A stretch of DNA of 64,000 bases from contig NZ_JADWYJ010000009.1 of assembly GCF_021354595.1 (NCBI RefSeq), positions 1-64,000 of the forward strand. Direction: 5' to 3'. Of this stretch, positions 25,414 through 35,509 are shown piece after piece. The stretch is from Maribellus sp. CM-23 (lineage in GTDB: Bacteria; Bacteroidota; Bacteroidia; Bacteroidales; Prolixibacteraceae). Position 1 is the stretch's first letter. Each line of letters begins with the position of its first letter. The notes under the pieces were generated by a model. The model worked only from the letters and a program-made list of their open reading frames with translations. It had not been told where the DNA came from and made no database searches. The translations under genes were made by a program, and so were the position numbers.

Positions 25414-27798
25414 CTAAAAATTATAATTCAATCCCAAACGGGTATTTATTCCTTCTGCTACTCCCGTGAATGTGCGTAAGGGAGCAGCCCATTGTGAACG
25501 GGCTGACAGGTAATACTCGTTTAGCAGGTTATTAATTCCCAGGGACAACGATAAGTTCGACCGTACTTTGTAATCCAAGGCAAAATTTAGAATGGTAAAG
25601 CTACTTACCGGAAATTCGGTATGGCGAAACGCCCAGTTTCCGTTGGTATCCTGGAACGGATTGAACCGCTCGCGTTTCCCTTGGTGGGTCATTCGCAATG
25701 TTGTAGTTATTTTATTGGTCGGATTCCAGGTAATATAGGCTGTCGTTTTTGCCGGGGCAACTACATCTCCTCCCAGGTAGCTCAAGTCGTTTTTGTCGCT
25801 CACACTATGTTTAAAACCTTCGACATAGGAATAGGAAGAGCCTGCCATCAGCTTATTTCTAGCAAGAATGACATCAATCACAACTTCTCCTCCGAAAATG
25901 TTTTGCGGTTGTTTTGATGGAATAAAAGCGTTTGCTTCATCGCTGAACACTACACCGGTTCCCAGGTTCGATTTACTGTAATAACCAACGGCCTCAAACC
26001 TAACATTTCTGAATTTTGACATGAAACCAAACTCGTAATTGTCGGTTACTGCTGCTTTCAGGTTAATGTCGTTAATATCTGTGGCAACAGCCGAGCGTAG
26101 TATCACCCCCAGATCGGCTATGGAAAAACCCTGAGAATAGCTCAGGTAAGGGGTAAATTCGTCATACTTAATGTAACGAATACCGAAGTTCCAGGCTACA
26201 TTGCTGAATGTTAGTTTTCCTCCGTTTACATCTACCGACGATGTAAGATTACCATCGGCTTTAGGAGAATAAGGAAGTGTACTGTAGGCGTCAATGTTCA
26301 TTTGCATGTCATCGTAGCGTAATCCGGCTTTCAGCACCCAATCATCATGCAGTTTGAAAGTGGATTGCAAGTATGGCGCCCAGCTGGTCATTTCGATATT
26401 GGGAACCCAGAGACGCCCGTCGAGCAAGCCCTGGTTTGTTTTATCGCGCAAAATGTCCACTCCATACGTAAGCGAAATTTCCGAATTAATCCCTGCCTTC
26501 AACTGCGTATTGAAGTTTGGACGAATGCCGTATTTCTCGGCATTAATAACCGACTGCCCTCCATTTTCAAAGCTTTCAGAATAAAAGAAAACATTTTGGG
26601 TTTTCTGATAATATACGTCTGTCTCAAAATGCGTTGTTTCCCCAAAAAGCTCATCTACATCGTATTTTAATCGCGTATTGATTAATCTTGTTCCTGTAGG
26701 TTCCTGACCAGGAATAGAACCTTCCACTCCATAGCCGGGTGTGAGAATGTAATCTCCTTCCTCATTGAGCACCTGCACTTGTGCCAATTCCGGAATAAAA
26801 GGTGTTTTTTGAGCGGTTTTGTAAAAATTGCCGTTCAAACTCAGCTTTTGTTTATCCGACAATTGGTAGCTGACTTTTGCAAAAGTGCTGTAAATATCCG
26901 TGTTATCCATTCCATAAGTTGGAAGCACGGGAACTCCATCAGCATCGTATTGGTTACCGGTTTGTTCAAAACTGCCACTGAGGTAATACGAAAGTCTATT
27001 ACTTCGGCCTTTCAGTGATTGATAGATCCCCCACCCTTGAGCATCTTTTGTCTTTGCCAGGTTGCTGGTTCCCCACAAATTAGTGTTTCCTTCGATGGGT
27101 TTCTCTGAAGCACCGTTTTTGGTTATATAATTGATAAAACCTCCATTTCCACCATTTCCGAATATAGAGGTGGCACCTTTTATCACTTCAACCCGACTGA
27201 TGTCGTTTGGATTAACTGATTTGATTCCAAGCGAACCATTCCGGAGCGGAGTAGACTGGGGAATACCATCAACCATCACTAACAGAGAACGGCCGCGCAT
27301 CGTTTGCCCCCAGTTCGAGAATGTTCCGCTGCCAAGGGCAAGTCCGGGAACACTGAATTGCAAGATTTCATTAATGTTCGATGTTGATTTGGTAAAATCC
27401 CCTATCTGTTTTACATCAATGACAGTAACCGATGCAGGGATTTCTGAGATGTACTCAGAGTTGCGGCTAGCCGACACAACAATCTCATCAAGTTTACTGA
27501 ACTCTTCTTTCAGCACCATATTTAATTCACTAGTCGCTCCTGACTTTATCTGAACCTGATGAGTAACCGTTTGCATGCCTAGCATTCGAAAAGATACTTT
27601 CCATATTCCTGCTTTCAGCCGGGAAAGTTCGTATGTACCGTCAGGTTGAGTTAATGTTCCCGACTGTAAGGCATCAATGTGAACTGTGGCACCGGCAACA
27701 GGTTGGTTATCTGAAGTAGTAACAGTCCCCTTAAGTTTCCCCTGCGAAAAGGACATCAGAGAGCAAAAAAGTATAAAGAAAAGTAATAGTGACTTCAT
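25414..27798 (-). CDS. TonB-dependent receptor (siderophore/iron type)
   Basis: A 794-residue outer-membrane receptor. Residues 1-19 are a signal peptide. Residues 20-100 form a CarboxypepD_reg-like domain (GTVTTSDNQPVAGATVHIDAL). A TonB box (DEIVVSAS) follows at about 105-112. The plug has VMVDGIPQSTPL and VEVIKGATSIFGNGGNGGFINYITK. The beta barrel fills residues ~240-794 and ends in aromatic F (LGLNYNF), as outer-membrane proteins do. The plug motifs and the adjacent PepSY gene point to ferric-siderophore import, not glycan import; no SusD partner is present. Confidence 0.9.
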   Translation of the reverse strand: MKSLLLFFILFCSLMSFSQGKLKGTVTTSDNQPVAGATVHIDALQSGTLTQPDGTYELSRLKAGIWKVSFRMLGMQTVTHQVQIKSGATSELNMVLKEEFSKLDEIVVSASRNSEYISEIPASVTVIDVKQIGDFTKSTSNINEILQFSVPGLALGSGTFSNWGQTMRGRSLLVMVDGIPQSTPLRNGSLGIKSVNPNDISRVEVIKGATSIFGNGGNGGFINYITKNGASEKPIEGNTNLWGTSNLAKTKDAQGWGIYQSLKGRSNRLSYYLSGSFEQTGNQYDADGVPVLPTYGMDNTDIYSTFAKVSYQLSDKQKLSLNGNFYKTAQKTPFIPELAQVQVLNEEGDYILTPGYGVEGSIPGQEPTGTRLINTRLKYDVDELFGETTHFETDVYYQKTQNVFFYSESFENGGQSVINAEKYGIRPNFNTQLKAGINSEISLTYGVDILRDKTNQGLLDGRLWVPNIEMTSWAPYLQSTFKLHDDWVLKAGLRYDDMQMNIDAYSTLPYSPKADGNLTSSVDVNGGKLTFSNVAWNFGIRYIKYDEFTPYLSYSQGFSIADLGVILRSAVATDINDINLKAAVTDNYEFGFMSKFRNVRFEAVGYYSKSNLGTGVVFSDEANAFIPSKQPQNIFGGEVVIDVILARNKLMAGSSYSYVEGFKHSVSDKNDLSYLGGDVVAPAKTTAYITWNPTNKITTTLRMTHQGKRERFNPFQDTNGNWAFRHTEFPVSSFTILNFALDYKVRSNLSLSLGINNLLNEYYLSARSQWAAPLRTFTGVAEGINTRLGLNYNF

Positions 27799-28191
27799 TA
27801 TTTATTCTTATTAAGATTAATTAAAAGTTGAGCGGCGAAATTAGCGTTCAGGAAAATAACCTGCATCCCTACTTCTTGGGATTTATTGTTCAATTTGGTT
27901 ATTGGGCTGCTTTTATTAGCTGTGATCAACTTTATTAAAATGGAAAGGTTACGAAGGAAATAAGAATGCAAATCTTACAAGGAGATATTGGCTCAGGGGA
28001 GATTAAAGTTATAATAGAATAGTATAAAGTAATTTTTATCCAAGACAAGAAGGCTGTATATAAGGGTTTTATATGATAATTTTCACCCTCAAATTTAATA
28101 TATCTTCTCTGCTATATAATCAACTAATTTCAAAACGCCTCTTGATTATTGTATTCTTTCCTTTTCTGAATGCGGCATTGATATATCGGAA
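27799..28191. other. intergenic region between the receptor and narI
   Basis: About 390 AT-rich bases. It must hold the receptor promoter (minus strand). I find no Fur-like palindrome, tRNA or convincing ORF; one frame on plus (27832-27963) gives a hydrophobic stretch but lacks a start codon. Confidence 0.5.
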
Positions 28192-28869
28192 CTAAAATTC
28201 TGTATTTCGATAATTCCACACCACCTTTTGGTAAGGGCGCCACAGGTAGCTTAGCGGGTAAACAAGGAAATGAATAAAACGAGTAAACGGAACCATCCCG
28301 ATTAATACAAATGCGCCCACAATGTGCAATTGAACCACCAACGGGAGCTGAGATACGGCATTAGCATCGGGATTAAACATGAATACAGATTTCAGGTAGG
28401 GAGCCAGAACAATGGAGAACCACGAAGCCCCCCAGCGGAAGAAAGTAGCTGTCCATATACCGGTGATTGCCTGAAACATTAGAATAACGTACACAAAAAC
28501 ATCCATATAACTGGTTACCTGCCTGATTCGCTTCGATTCTACGCGGCGAATAACCAGAAGTATCAGCCCGGTAAGGAAAAGAAGAGCAAATGTCAGGGCG
28601 CTTACTTCCAAGATATACAAGCGAAGCGGGATCTGGTTCCAAGCCAGCACAGTGCTTGGGATCAGAAAAGCAGTTAGATGCCCGAAAAACAGGAAAATAA
28701 TTCCCCAGTGGAAAGGCCGGCTTCCGAAATACAGTTTTTTGCTTTCTAGAAACTGGCTTGAAAGCGATGATACCAGAAACGGCATAAACCAATACCGGTA
28801 AATGGTACCCATCAAAAATGATAGGAGTGCCAGGTAAGGCAGTATGACAAAAAAGAGTGTTGCATTCAT
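28192..28869 (-). CDS. narI: respiratory nitrate reductase gamma subunit (cytochrome b)
   Basis: A 225-residue membrane protein, the same length as E. coli NarI, with five transmembrane helices. The two b hemes are liganded by paired His: H54 and H64 in PFHWGI and FGHLTA, H182 and H200 in QLHIVGAF and RFIHFL, at spacings nearly identical to E. coli. It oxidises quinol at the periplasmic side and passes electrons to NarH. It is the last gene of the narKGHJI cluster, 22 bp after narJ. Confidence 0.95.
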   Translation of the reverse strand: MNATLFFVILPYLALLSFLMGTIYRYWFMPFLVSSLSSQFLESKKLYFGSRPFHWGIIFLFFGHLTAFLIPSTVLAWNQIPLRLYILEVSALTFALLFLTGLILLVIRRVESKRIRQVTSYMDVFVYVILMFQAITGIWTATFFRWGASWFSIVLAPYLKSVFMFNPDANAVSQLPLVVQLHIVGAFVLIGMVPFTRFIHFLVYPLSYLWRPYQKVVWNYRNTEF

Positions 28870-28891
28870 AATCGTGTAATTTAATCGGTAG

Positions 28892-29491
28892 CTATATCAA
28901 ACTTCCACAGCCAGACATACAGGTAAAACTTCTGTTTTTTTCGAGCGTGCTAAATTCGAACCGTTCAAATGCTGAATTCTGGAAATCAGCTTCCAGTGTT
29001 TGCTGCAAAACCTTTAGCATTCCTTTATATACGTTGTCGTCAGACTGAAAAGAACGGATCATTTTTTCCAGAGCAGGAATCAACATTGAAACCACCAGCT
29101 CTTCAGCAAATGTTGGATCGGTAATCAGCGGTAACAAATTCAGCACATTGGGTAAATGGTCTGGTAATTCACTGTTGCGCGGGTTTCCTGCTTTTTCCTG
29201 CTCCTGTTTCATATACACCAAAAAGCGGCCGCGGTTGTAATCTTCTTCATAAAGCACATAGCCAATGTCCAGATAGCAAAGTGCTTGAACATCAAAAGTA
29301 CTGATGTAATATTCCTGCTGCTGTGGCAAATTTTTCTCCTGCATATGAGTGGCAAAAGCCTCCAGCAGCGCTTGCAATTCCGGAGCCCGGGGCGAAATCA
29401 GACTTTGCCAGTTTTCTCGGAAACGTTGGTCCTGTCCAGTCGGATACGAAAACACTTCCGCAAACAAGGTGTATTTTTCCAGTTTTTTCAT
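28892..29491 (-). CDS. narJ: nitrate reductase molybdenum cofactor assembly chaperone
   Basis: A 199-residue helical NarJ, which keeps NarGH competent for Mo-bisMGD insertion and membrane attachment. Family features include LFAEVFSYPT at the N-terminus, YLDIGYVLYEEDYNRGRFLVY and NSELPDHLPNVLNLL. I place the start at the ATG at 29491, one base past the narH stop (29493-29495). An upstream in-frame start at 29605 would overlap narH by 113 bases and add residues without family resemblance. Confidence 0.93.
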   Translation of the reverse strand: MKKLEKYTLFAEVFSYPTGQDQRFRENWQSLISPRAPELQALLEAFATHMQEKNLPQQQEYYISTFDVQALCYLDIGYVLYEEDYNRGRFLVYMKQEQEKAGNPRNSELPDHLPNVLNLLPLITDPTFAEELVVSMLIPALEKMIRSFQSDDNVYKGMLKVLQQTLEADFQNSAFERFEFSTLEKNRSFTCMSGCGSLI

Positions 29492-29492
29492 T

Positions 29493-30989
29493 TTATAACC
29501 CACGCTTTGGTTTTTTAGTAAATCCGAAACCAGTTGTTCCTTTGTGTACATGCGTTTCGTTGAGCATTTCGATAGCTTCTTCGCGGTGTGCCGGAGGAAT
29601 AACAAAGCGGTCGTTTAAATGAGCCAGCGAAGTAAGCCTGTAAATATCATCGGCAATTTCAGGTGACAAGTCAGAATTCTGTAGCAGTTGTTCTATCTCA
29701 TCGTTTTGGAGGTCACCAACAGTAACCGAACGGCGATGCAAACGCACAGCCATCAGTTTTTTGAGGATTTCTGCAATCACTTCCACGTTACCGGCACTAA
29801 ACAAACTGGCCAGATATTTCAGTGGAAGGCGCGGGTTTTCCATGTCGTCCCACAACGATTTACCGGCAGAATGGTATTTGTTGTCTTCATTCATTTCGGC
29901 CATGGCCGGTAACAGCGGCATTACATAAAAGAGGTTCGGAAGCGTACGAAACTCAGGATGAAGCGGCAAAGCTAGCCCCCATTCTTTCACATATTTCCAC
30001 ACCGGCGACTTTTGGGCTGCCTGAATGGTGGAATCGTGAATACCACTTTTTTTTGCTGCTGCAATCACTTCCGGATCATTCGGATCAAGATAAAGGCTCA
30101 ACTGTTTATCAATCAGCTCGCTTTCGTCGCACGAAGCCACTTCTTGCAAACGGTCGGCATCGTAGAGTAACACTCCCAAATAGCGGATACGCCCCACACA
30201 CGAATGCATGCAGGCCGGTGCCTGACCGGTTTCGAGCCTTGGATAGCAAAGAATACATTTTTCCGATTTGCCGGTGTGCCAGTTGTAATACACTTTTTTA
30301 TACGGACAAGCAGTTACGCACATCCTCCACGCCCGGCATCGTTCCTGGTTTACCAGCACAATACCATCTTCTCCCCGTTTGTAAATGGCCCCCGAGGGAC
30401 AAGCCGCCACGCATGCTGCATTGAGGCAATGGTTGCAAATCCGGGGAACATAAAACATCACCATTCGTTCAAGCTGAAACATAGTTTCCTGCTCTGCGGG
30501 CGATAAATCGCGTATATTAAAATCCTTCCGGGCATATTCGGCTGATCCTCCCAGGTCATCATCCCAATTAGGGCCTGATTTAGGGGTTATTTTTTCGCCT
30601 GTAATCATCGAAACAGGCTCGGCAGTTGGTTGGTCGTCTCCCTCAGGTGCATCAAACAGCTTTTCGTACTGGTAGTTCCAGGGCTCATAATAATCGTCCA
30701 TGGTTGGCATGTGAGTATTGTGAAAAAGCTTTTTCATTCCCTTGATTTTCCCCACTCCTTTTAGATCGATAGAACTGTGCTTCTTCTCCCAGCCGCCTTT
30801 GTAAATTTCCTGGTCTTCCCACTTTCGCGGATAGCCGGTCCCGGGTTTGGTTTCCACATTGTTCCACCACATATACTCAGCTCCTTTGCGATCGGTCCAG
30901 GTGTTTTTACAGGCAATGGAGCAGGTGTGGCATCCAATGCACTTGTCGAGGTGAAAAACCATGGATATCTGAGAACGTATATTTTTCAT
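29493..30989 (-). CDS. narH: respiratory nitrate reductase beta subunit (Fe-S)
   Basis: A 498-residue electron-transfer subunit. Four Cys clusters are visible: C17-IGC-HTC-SIAC27; CNHCLNAACVAACPSG; CRAWRMCVTACPYKK; and CILCYPRL with a later ACMHSC. In the third cluster a Trp replaces one Cys (CRAW), the hallmark of NarH that makes one centre [3Fe-4S]. It passes electrons from NarI hemes to NarG on the cytoplasmic side. It starts 17 bp after narG. Confidence 0.96.
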   Translation of the reverse strand: MKNIRSQISMVFHLDKCIGCHTCSIACKNTWTDRKGAEYMWWNNVETKPGTGYPRKWEDQEIYKGGWEKKHSSIDLKGVGKIKGMKKLFHNTHMPTMDDYYEPWNYQYEKLFDAPEGDDQPTAEPVSMITGEKITPKSGPNWDDDLGGSAEYARKDFNIRDLSPAEQETMFQLERMVMFYVPRICNHCLNAACVAACPSGAIYKRGEDGIVLVNQERCRAWRMCVTACPYKKVYYNWHTGKSEKCILCYPRLETGQAPACMHSCVGRIRYLGVLLYDADRLQEVASCDESELIDKQLSLYLDPNDPEVIAAAKKSGIHDSTIQAAQKSPVWKYVKEWGLALPLHPEFRTLPNLFYVMPLLPAMAEMNEDNKYHSAGKSLWDDMENPRLPLKYLASLFSAGNVEVIAEILKKLMAVRLHRRSVTVGDLQNDEIEQLLQNSDLSPEIADDIYRLTSLAHLNDRFVIPPAHREEAIEMLNETHVHKGTTGFGFTKKPKRGL

Positions 30990-31006
30990 TTTTACCGCTT
31001 TTCAAA

Positions 31007-34000
31007 TTAAAACTGAACTTGTTCCATCTTTTTTACCAGCACAAAGGTGTCGCGATTAACGCCAACCGGTCCCCAGTAATTCATGTGAAAGGTAAATTGT
31101 CCGTATCCGCCAACCAGCAGATTCGGCTTCAGGTGAACGCGTGTTAGGCTGTTGTGTCCGCCTGCCCGCCTATTGTTGCGACTGGGTGATTTCGGTACCG
31201 AATAAGTCCGCTCAGGCGAATGGTAAACAATGCAAATTCCGGCTGGAATACGCGAACTCACACAAGCACGGGTGCAATAAACACCATTATCATTCAGCAC
31301 TTCCACCCAATCATTGTCTTTAATTCCCATGCTGGCCGCATCCTTTTCGCTGAGCCAGCAAGGCTCCATTCCGCGCGAAAGAGTGAGCATTCTCAGCGTG
31401 TCGCCATACGTTGAATGGATGTGCCATTTCCCGTGAGGTGTGAGTACATTCAGCAATTTAGCCGCCCCATCGTTAACCGATTTACGCAAATCGCCGTAAA
31501 CCTCGGGGCGTGGCGAAGGTTTGTAAGTAGGCAGGTGCTCGCCAAATGCAATATATCCCTGGTGATCGAGATAAAAATGTTGTCGGCCGGTTAGTGTTCG
31601 CCACGGAACAAGGTATTCAATGTTATAAGAGAAGGCTGAATAAGCCCGTCCGTTTTCAACCAATCCAGACCAGAGAGGCGAGTTGAGCAGTCGCCGCGGT
31701 TGTGATTGAAGGTCTTTGTAAGTCAGCAAGGCATCGTTATTTTGAGGACGCAGCCGGCTCAAATCAATACCTGTATTTTTTTCTGCTGTTTTGTAAGCCC
31801 GTTCGCTAAGTTTTCCGTTGGTTAACGACGACAACAGCAATACTGCGTCAATGGCCTCCACATCTTCCCTTATTGACGGGTAAACCTGTCCATCAATTGT
31901 ATTTACTTTTTTCTCTCCGTTCAGTAGTTTATCGTAAAAATCTTCGCATTGAAACGACACGCCATGTGCTCCAACACCATTTCTAACCCCATCGCCCAAG
32001 CTGATGAATCGGTCATACAATTTGGTGTAATCGCGCTCAACAGGCACAATATTGTGCATGGTTTTTCCGGGCTGGGGCTCACACTCCCCGGTAAACCAGT
32101 CTTTAATTTCGGTTTGTGCAATCTCTCCTTTCGAGTCGTGGTTTATCGGTGTATTGACGAGATCCAATTGTACACCGGGCAGGTGAACTTTGGCAAGCTC
32201 ACTGGTTACCCGGGCAATTTCACGGAATATTTCCCAATCGGGTTTCGACTCCCACACAGGCGGAATGGCAGCCGAAAGCGGATGAATGAAAGAATGCATA
32301 TCGGTACTATTCAGGTCAGCTTTTTCGTACCACGAAGCGGCAGGCAGCACAATGTCGGAATAAAGTGCCGAAGTATCCATCCTGAAGTTCAGGTCAACTA
32401 CAAGATCCATTTTTCCTTCAGGAGCATTTTCTTTCCATTCAATTTCTTTTACAAATTCTTTGGCTACCTCATCTGCAATATTGTTGTGGTGGGTCCCAAG
32501 ATAATGTTTCAAAAAATATTCGTGTCCTTTAGCGCTCGACATAAGCGCGTTGCCACGCCATATATACCAAACCCGCGGAAAGTTTTCCTCATTATCCGGC
32601 TGGTTGACGGCATATTTCAACTCACCTGTTTTCAGTTGATTTACAATGAAATCCTGCATTTTGGAACCTTCTGCCATCCCTGCCTCTTGAGCTTTTTTAC
32701 CTAAGTCGAGCGGATTTTTATTGTATTGCGGATAAAACGGCATCCAGCCGTTGCGTACCGATTTAGCAATTAAGTCGGCTGAGTGCTGGGTTGAAAACGC
32801 ATTCTCGGGTACAGTATTGTAATCGGCCTGGTTGCCATCATAACGCCACTGGTCGGAATGAATATAGTGCCAGATGGGCGTTTGCTGAAACCGAGGTGGA
32901 ATTTTCCAGTCTTTCCCCGACATAATGGTTCCCCACGAATCCTGTGGAGCCAGTTTTTCCTGCCCTACATAATGGTTCATGCCACCACCATTCACCCCAA
33001 TACAGCCAGTGAGAATCAGCGCCATGGTAGCCGACCGGTAAATCAGGTTGCTGTGATACCAGTGGTTAATGCCAGCACCAATAATAACCATACATTTTCC
33101 GTTTGTGACACTGGCGGTATTGTACCATTCTCGGGCAAAACGAATCACGGTTCCGGTGCTTATCCCGGTGTAAATTTCCTGCCAAGCAGGAGTATAAACA
33201 GCTGACGCATCATCGTATCCTGTCGGAAACTCACCGGAAAGCCCACGGTCTATCCCGTATTGTGCCATCATCAGGTCGTAAACCGTAGTATAAGCCAGCT
33301 TTCCGTCTTCGGTCTCCAGGAAGCGGACAGGCACTCCCCTTTTCATGGTTTGCTTTTGCTCGAAGCGGGTAAATTCAATCTGAAGCACTTCATCATGTTT
33401 GTCAATCAGGCTAAGCAACGGACTGTATTCCTGTCCGGTTTCGCCATCATTCGACTGAAGGTTCCAGTTACCCTTTTTTTCCTGCCACCGGTGCCCCGAA
33501 CTTCCACGCGGACAAATAAACTCGTTTGTTTTCTCGTCTATATTCAGAAACTTCCAGTCGCCGTTTTCGATGTTTTTATATTTTTTTATTCTGTTGGCAC
33601 GAACTAACCTTCCGGGCGTGTATTTGTCTCCTTCTTTTTCGAGTTCAACTAAAAAAGGTGCATCGGTATATTTTTTTGTGTAATTAATAAAATAAGGCAC
33701 CTGCTGTTCGTGATGGGCTTCTTTCAGAATGATGTGGGTAACGGCCATCCAAAAAGCACCGTCCTGCCCGGCATGAACCGGTATCCATTGGTCGGCATAC
33801 TTGGCCACCATGCTAAAATCGGGCGAAAACACCACCGTTTTGGTACCGTTGTGTCGCGATTCGGCAAAGAAATGTACATCGGGAGTCCGGGTCATCCCCA
33901 GGTTAGCGCCCATTACAGCAACAAATTTGGCATTGTACCAATCGGCGCTTTCACCCACATCGGTTTGTTCTCCCCATATTTCGGGGAAGGAATTGGGCAG

Positions 34001-34618
34001 GTCGCAATACCAGTCGTAGAAACTCAGGTTTACCCCTCCAAACAACTGTAAAAAGCGGGAGCCGGCAGCAAAGCTCATCATCGACATGGCTGGGATTGGT
34101 GAAAAACCCACCACCCTGTCGGGGCCATGTTTTTTTGCCGTGTAAATATTGGCAGCGGCAACTATTTCGAGTGCTTCGTTCCACTCAATCCGCCTAAATC
34201 CTCCTTTACCCCTTGCTTTTTGATACCGTTTCCGAAGTTCCGGGTTTTGCTGAATATTTTCCCAGGCCAGCATTGCATCACGAGTTTTTTCTTTTTCGGC
34301 CCGGTAAATATCGATTAACGCACCGCGGATCATTGGGTATTTCACCCGAACCGGGCTATACAGATACCACGAAAACGAAATTCCTCGCTGACATCCACGC
34401 GGCTCGTAATTGGGCAGGGAATCTTCGAGCAAAGGATAGTCGAGTGCCTGCGATTCCCAAACCACAATCCCGTCTTTTACATGAATATTCCAGCTGCACC
34501 CGCCGGTACAATTCACCCCGTGGGTACTTCGTACGGTTTTATCATGTTGCCAGCGGTTACGGTAAAATTCTTCCCATTGGCGGGCTTTGGGTGATATTAA
34601 ATCTTTAATCCAACTCAT
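31007..34618 (-). CDS. narG: respiratory nitrate reductase alpha subunit (molybdopterin)
   Basis: A 1203-residue catalytic subunit that reduces nitrate to nitrite. The FS0 cluster ligands are H33, C37, C41 and C76, with the same spacing as H49/C53/C57/C92 of E. coli NarG. The molybdenum ligand is D206 in YDWYCDLP, again offset by 16 from E. coli D222. No twin-arginine export signal is present; the protein begins MSWIKDLISPKARQW, as for cytoplasm-facing NarG. Slightly shorter than E. coli NarG (about 1247). Confidence 0.97.
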   Translation of the reverse strand: MSWIKDLISPKARQWEEFYRNRWQHDKTVRSTHGVNCTGGCSWNIHVKDGIVVWESQALDYPLLEDSLPNYEPRGCQRGISFSWYLYSPVRVKYPMIRGALIDIYRAEKEKTRDAMLAWENIQQNPELRKRYQKARGKGGFRRIEWNEALEIVAAANIYTAKKHGPDRVVGFSPIPAMSMMSFAAGSRFLQLFGGVNLSFYDWYCDLPNSFPEIWGEQTDVGESADWYNAKFVAVMGANLGMTRTPDVHFFAESRHNGTKTVVFSPDFSMVAKYADQWIPVHAGQDGAFWMAVTHIILKEAHHEQQVPYFINYTKKYTDAPFLVELEKEGDKYTPGRLVRANRIKKYKNIENGDWKFLNIDEKTNEFICPRGSSGHRWQEKKGNWNLQSNDGETGQEYSPLLSLIDKHDEVLQIEFTRFEQKQTMKRGVPVRFLETEDGKLAYTTVYDLMMAQYGIDRGLSGEFPTGYDDASAVYTPAWQEIYTGISTGTVIRFAREWYNTASVTNGKCMVIIGAGINHWYHSNLIYRSATMALILTGCIGVNGGGMNHYVGQEKLAPQDSWGTIMSGKDWKIPPRFQQTPIWHYIHSDQWRYDGNQADYNTVPENAFSTQHSADLIAKSVRNGWMPFYPQYNKNPLDLGKKAQEAGMAEGSKMQDFIVNQLKTGELKYAVNQPDNEENFPRVWYIWRGNALMSSAKGHEYFLKHYLGTHHNNIADEVAKEFVKEIEWKENAPEGKMDLVVDLNFRMDTSALYSDIVLPAASWYEKADLNSTDMHSFIHPLSAAIPPVWESKPDWEIFREIARVTSELAKVHLPGVQLDLVNTPINHDSKGEIAQTEIKDWFTGECEPQPGKTMHNIVPVERDYTKLYDRFISLGDGVRNGVGAHGVSFQCEDFYDKLLNGEKKVNTIDGQVYPSIREDVEAIDAVLLLSSLTNGKLSERAYKTAEKNTGIDLSRLRPQNNDALLTYKDLQSQPRRLLNSPLWSGLVENGRAYSAFSYNIEYLVPWRTLTGRQHFYLDHQGYIAFGEHLPTYKPSPRPEVYGDLRKSVNDGAAKLLNVLTPHGKWHIHSTYGDTLRMLTLSRGMEPCWLSEKDAASMGIKDNDWVEVLNDNGVYCTRACVSSRIPAGICIVYHSPERTYSVPKSPSRNNRRAGGHNSLTRVHLKPNLLVGGYGQFTFHMNYWGPVGVNRDTFVLVKKMEQVQF

Positions 34619-34656
34619 ATGATTTGTTTTGTGGTTTCTAAATTAAACCTGGCGAT

Positions 34657-35493
34657 TCACGACGGAATTTTCCTATAATCATAAGAAAGATAAATGTGTA
34701 TCAATAAAAACAGGGCTAGAACCAGTGACATTGCAAGGAAAATGATTGTACTTGAAAAACTTCCGGTACTGACTTCGTGCTGACCAGAATAATGCACCAA
34801 AGCCATCAAGGCTTCTTTTTCCTTCCCGGTCAGGTCTTTTCCTTTTAAAGCATCTTGCATGGCCGGAAACGGCGGGTTGGAAAGAATTGCATTTATACCC
34901 GGCATTCCCAATTTCGCGTACGACTGACTGAGATTAAAGCTCAGATTGCCACCACCAATTAAAATCCCATCGTTTAGTGAATGACACGAAGCACATGGCG
35001 GCGCCCCATTTTCGAACGGTTTATACCCGTAAAAAAGTGAGTTTCCTTCATTAAGTTGGGCATCGGTATACGTAATGCGGGGTTGTCCGACCATAGTATC
35101 CTGTGCTTGCTGTTTTTCACCTGTTGCCTGTTCTATAGGTGTTTCTTCACCTCCCGATTTTGTTTCGATATAACTCAGAATACTACGAATTTGGTCGTCA
35201 CTCAGATTATTGTCAGGCATGGGAATTTGGTTGTACTCCTTAAACAATGCCACAGCAAGAGAATCACCATCCTTTATCATTTTTTGTGATGAGCGGATAA
35301 AACTGATCAGCCATTCCGGGTTCACTTTTTTGTTTACCCCCTTCAGATCGGGCCCTACTAATTTGCCACTTCCAATGGTATGGCAAGCCATGCAGGTTGC
35401 TTTAAACAGTTTTTCGCCTTCGTTTTGTGCCTTGGCAAAAGGCGCGTTAGCTAACATCAGCAAAATGAACAGAAAGGATACACGTGTTTTCAT
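34657..35493 (-). CDS. diheme cytochrome c with C-terminal membrane anchor
   Basis: A 278-residue exported protein: signal peptide at 1-22; first heme motif CMACH (C34-H38), with a class I-like M92 in IPMPDNN; a linker rich in Glu/Gln (115-135); second heme motif CASCH (C167-H171); and a C-terminal transmembrane helix (about 248-270). It sits between the hemerythrin gene and narG on the same strand, so it probably carries electrons to or from the nitrate reductase or a partner on the periplasmic face. Cytochromes c in nar operons are known from other phyla; the exact partner here is inference. Confidence 0.88.
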   Translation of the reverse strand: MKTRVSFLFILLMLANAPFAKAQNEGEKLFKATCMACHTIGSGKLVGPDLKGVNKKVNPEWLISFIRSSQKMIKDGDSLAVALFKEYNQIPMPDNNLSDDQIRSILSYIETKSGGEETPIEQATGEKQQAQDTMVGQPRITYTDAQLNEGNSLFYGYKPFENGAPPCASCHSLNDGILIGGGNLSFNLSQSYAKLGMPGINAILSNPPFPAMQDALKGKDLTGKEKEALMALVHYSGQHEVSTGSFSSTIIFLAMSLVLALFLLIHIYLSYDYRKIPS

Positions 35494-35509
35494 TGCTTTC
35501 AGTTATAAG

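Noticed and set aside
27832..27963. Hydrophobic reading frame on plus between the receptor and narI
   Set aside because: It gives a helix-like stretch ending in basic residues but has no suitable start codon, so it is probably chance in AT-rich DNA.
29492..29605. Longer narJ starting at 29605
   Set aside because: The added 38 residues lie inside narH in another frame and lack NarJ resemblance; ATG 29491 directly after the narH stop fits the family start.
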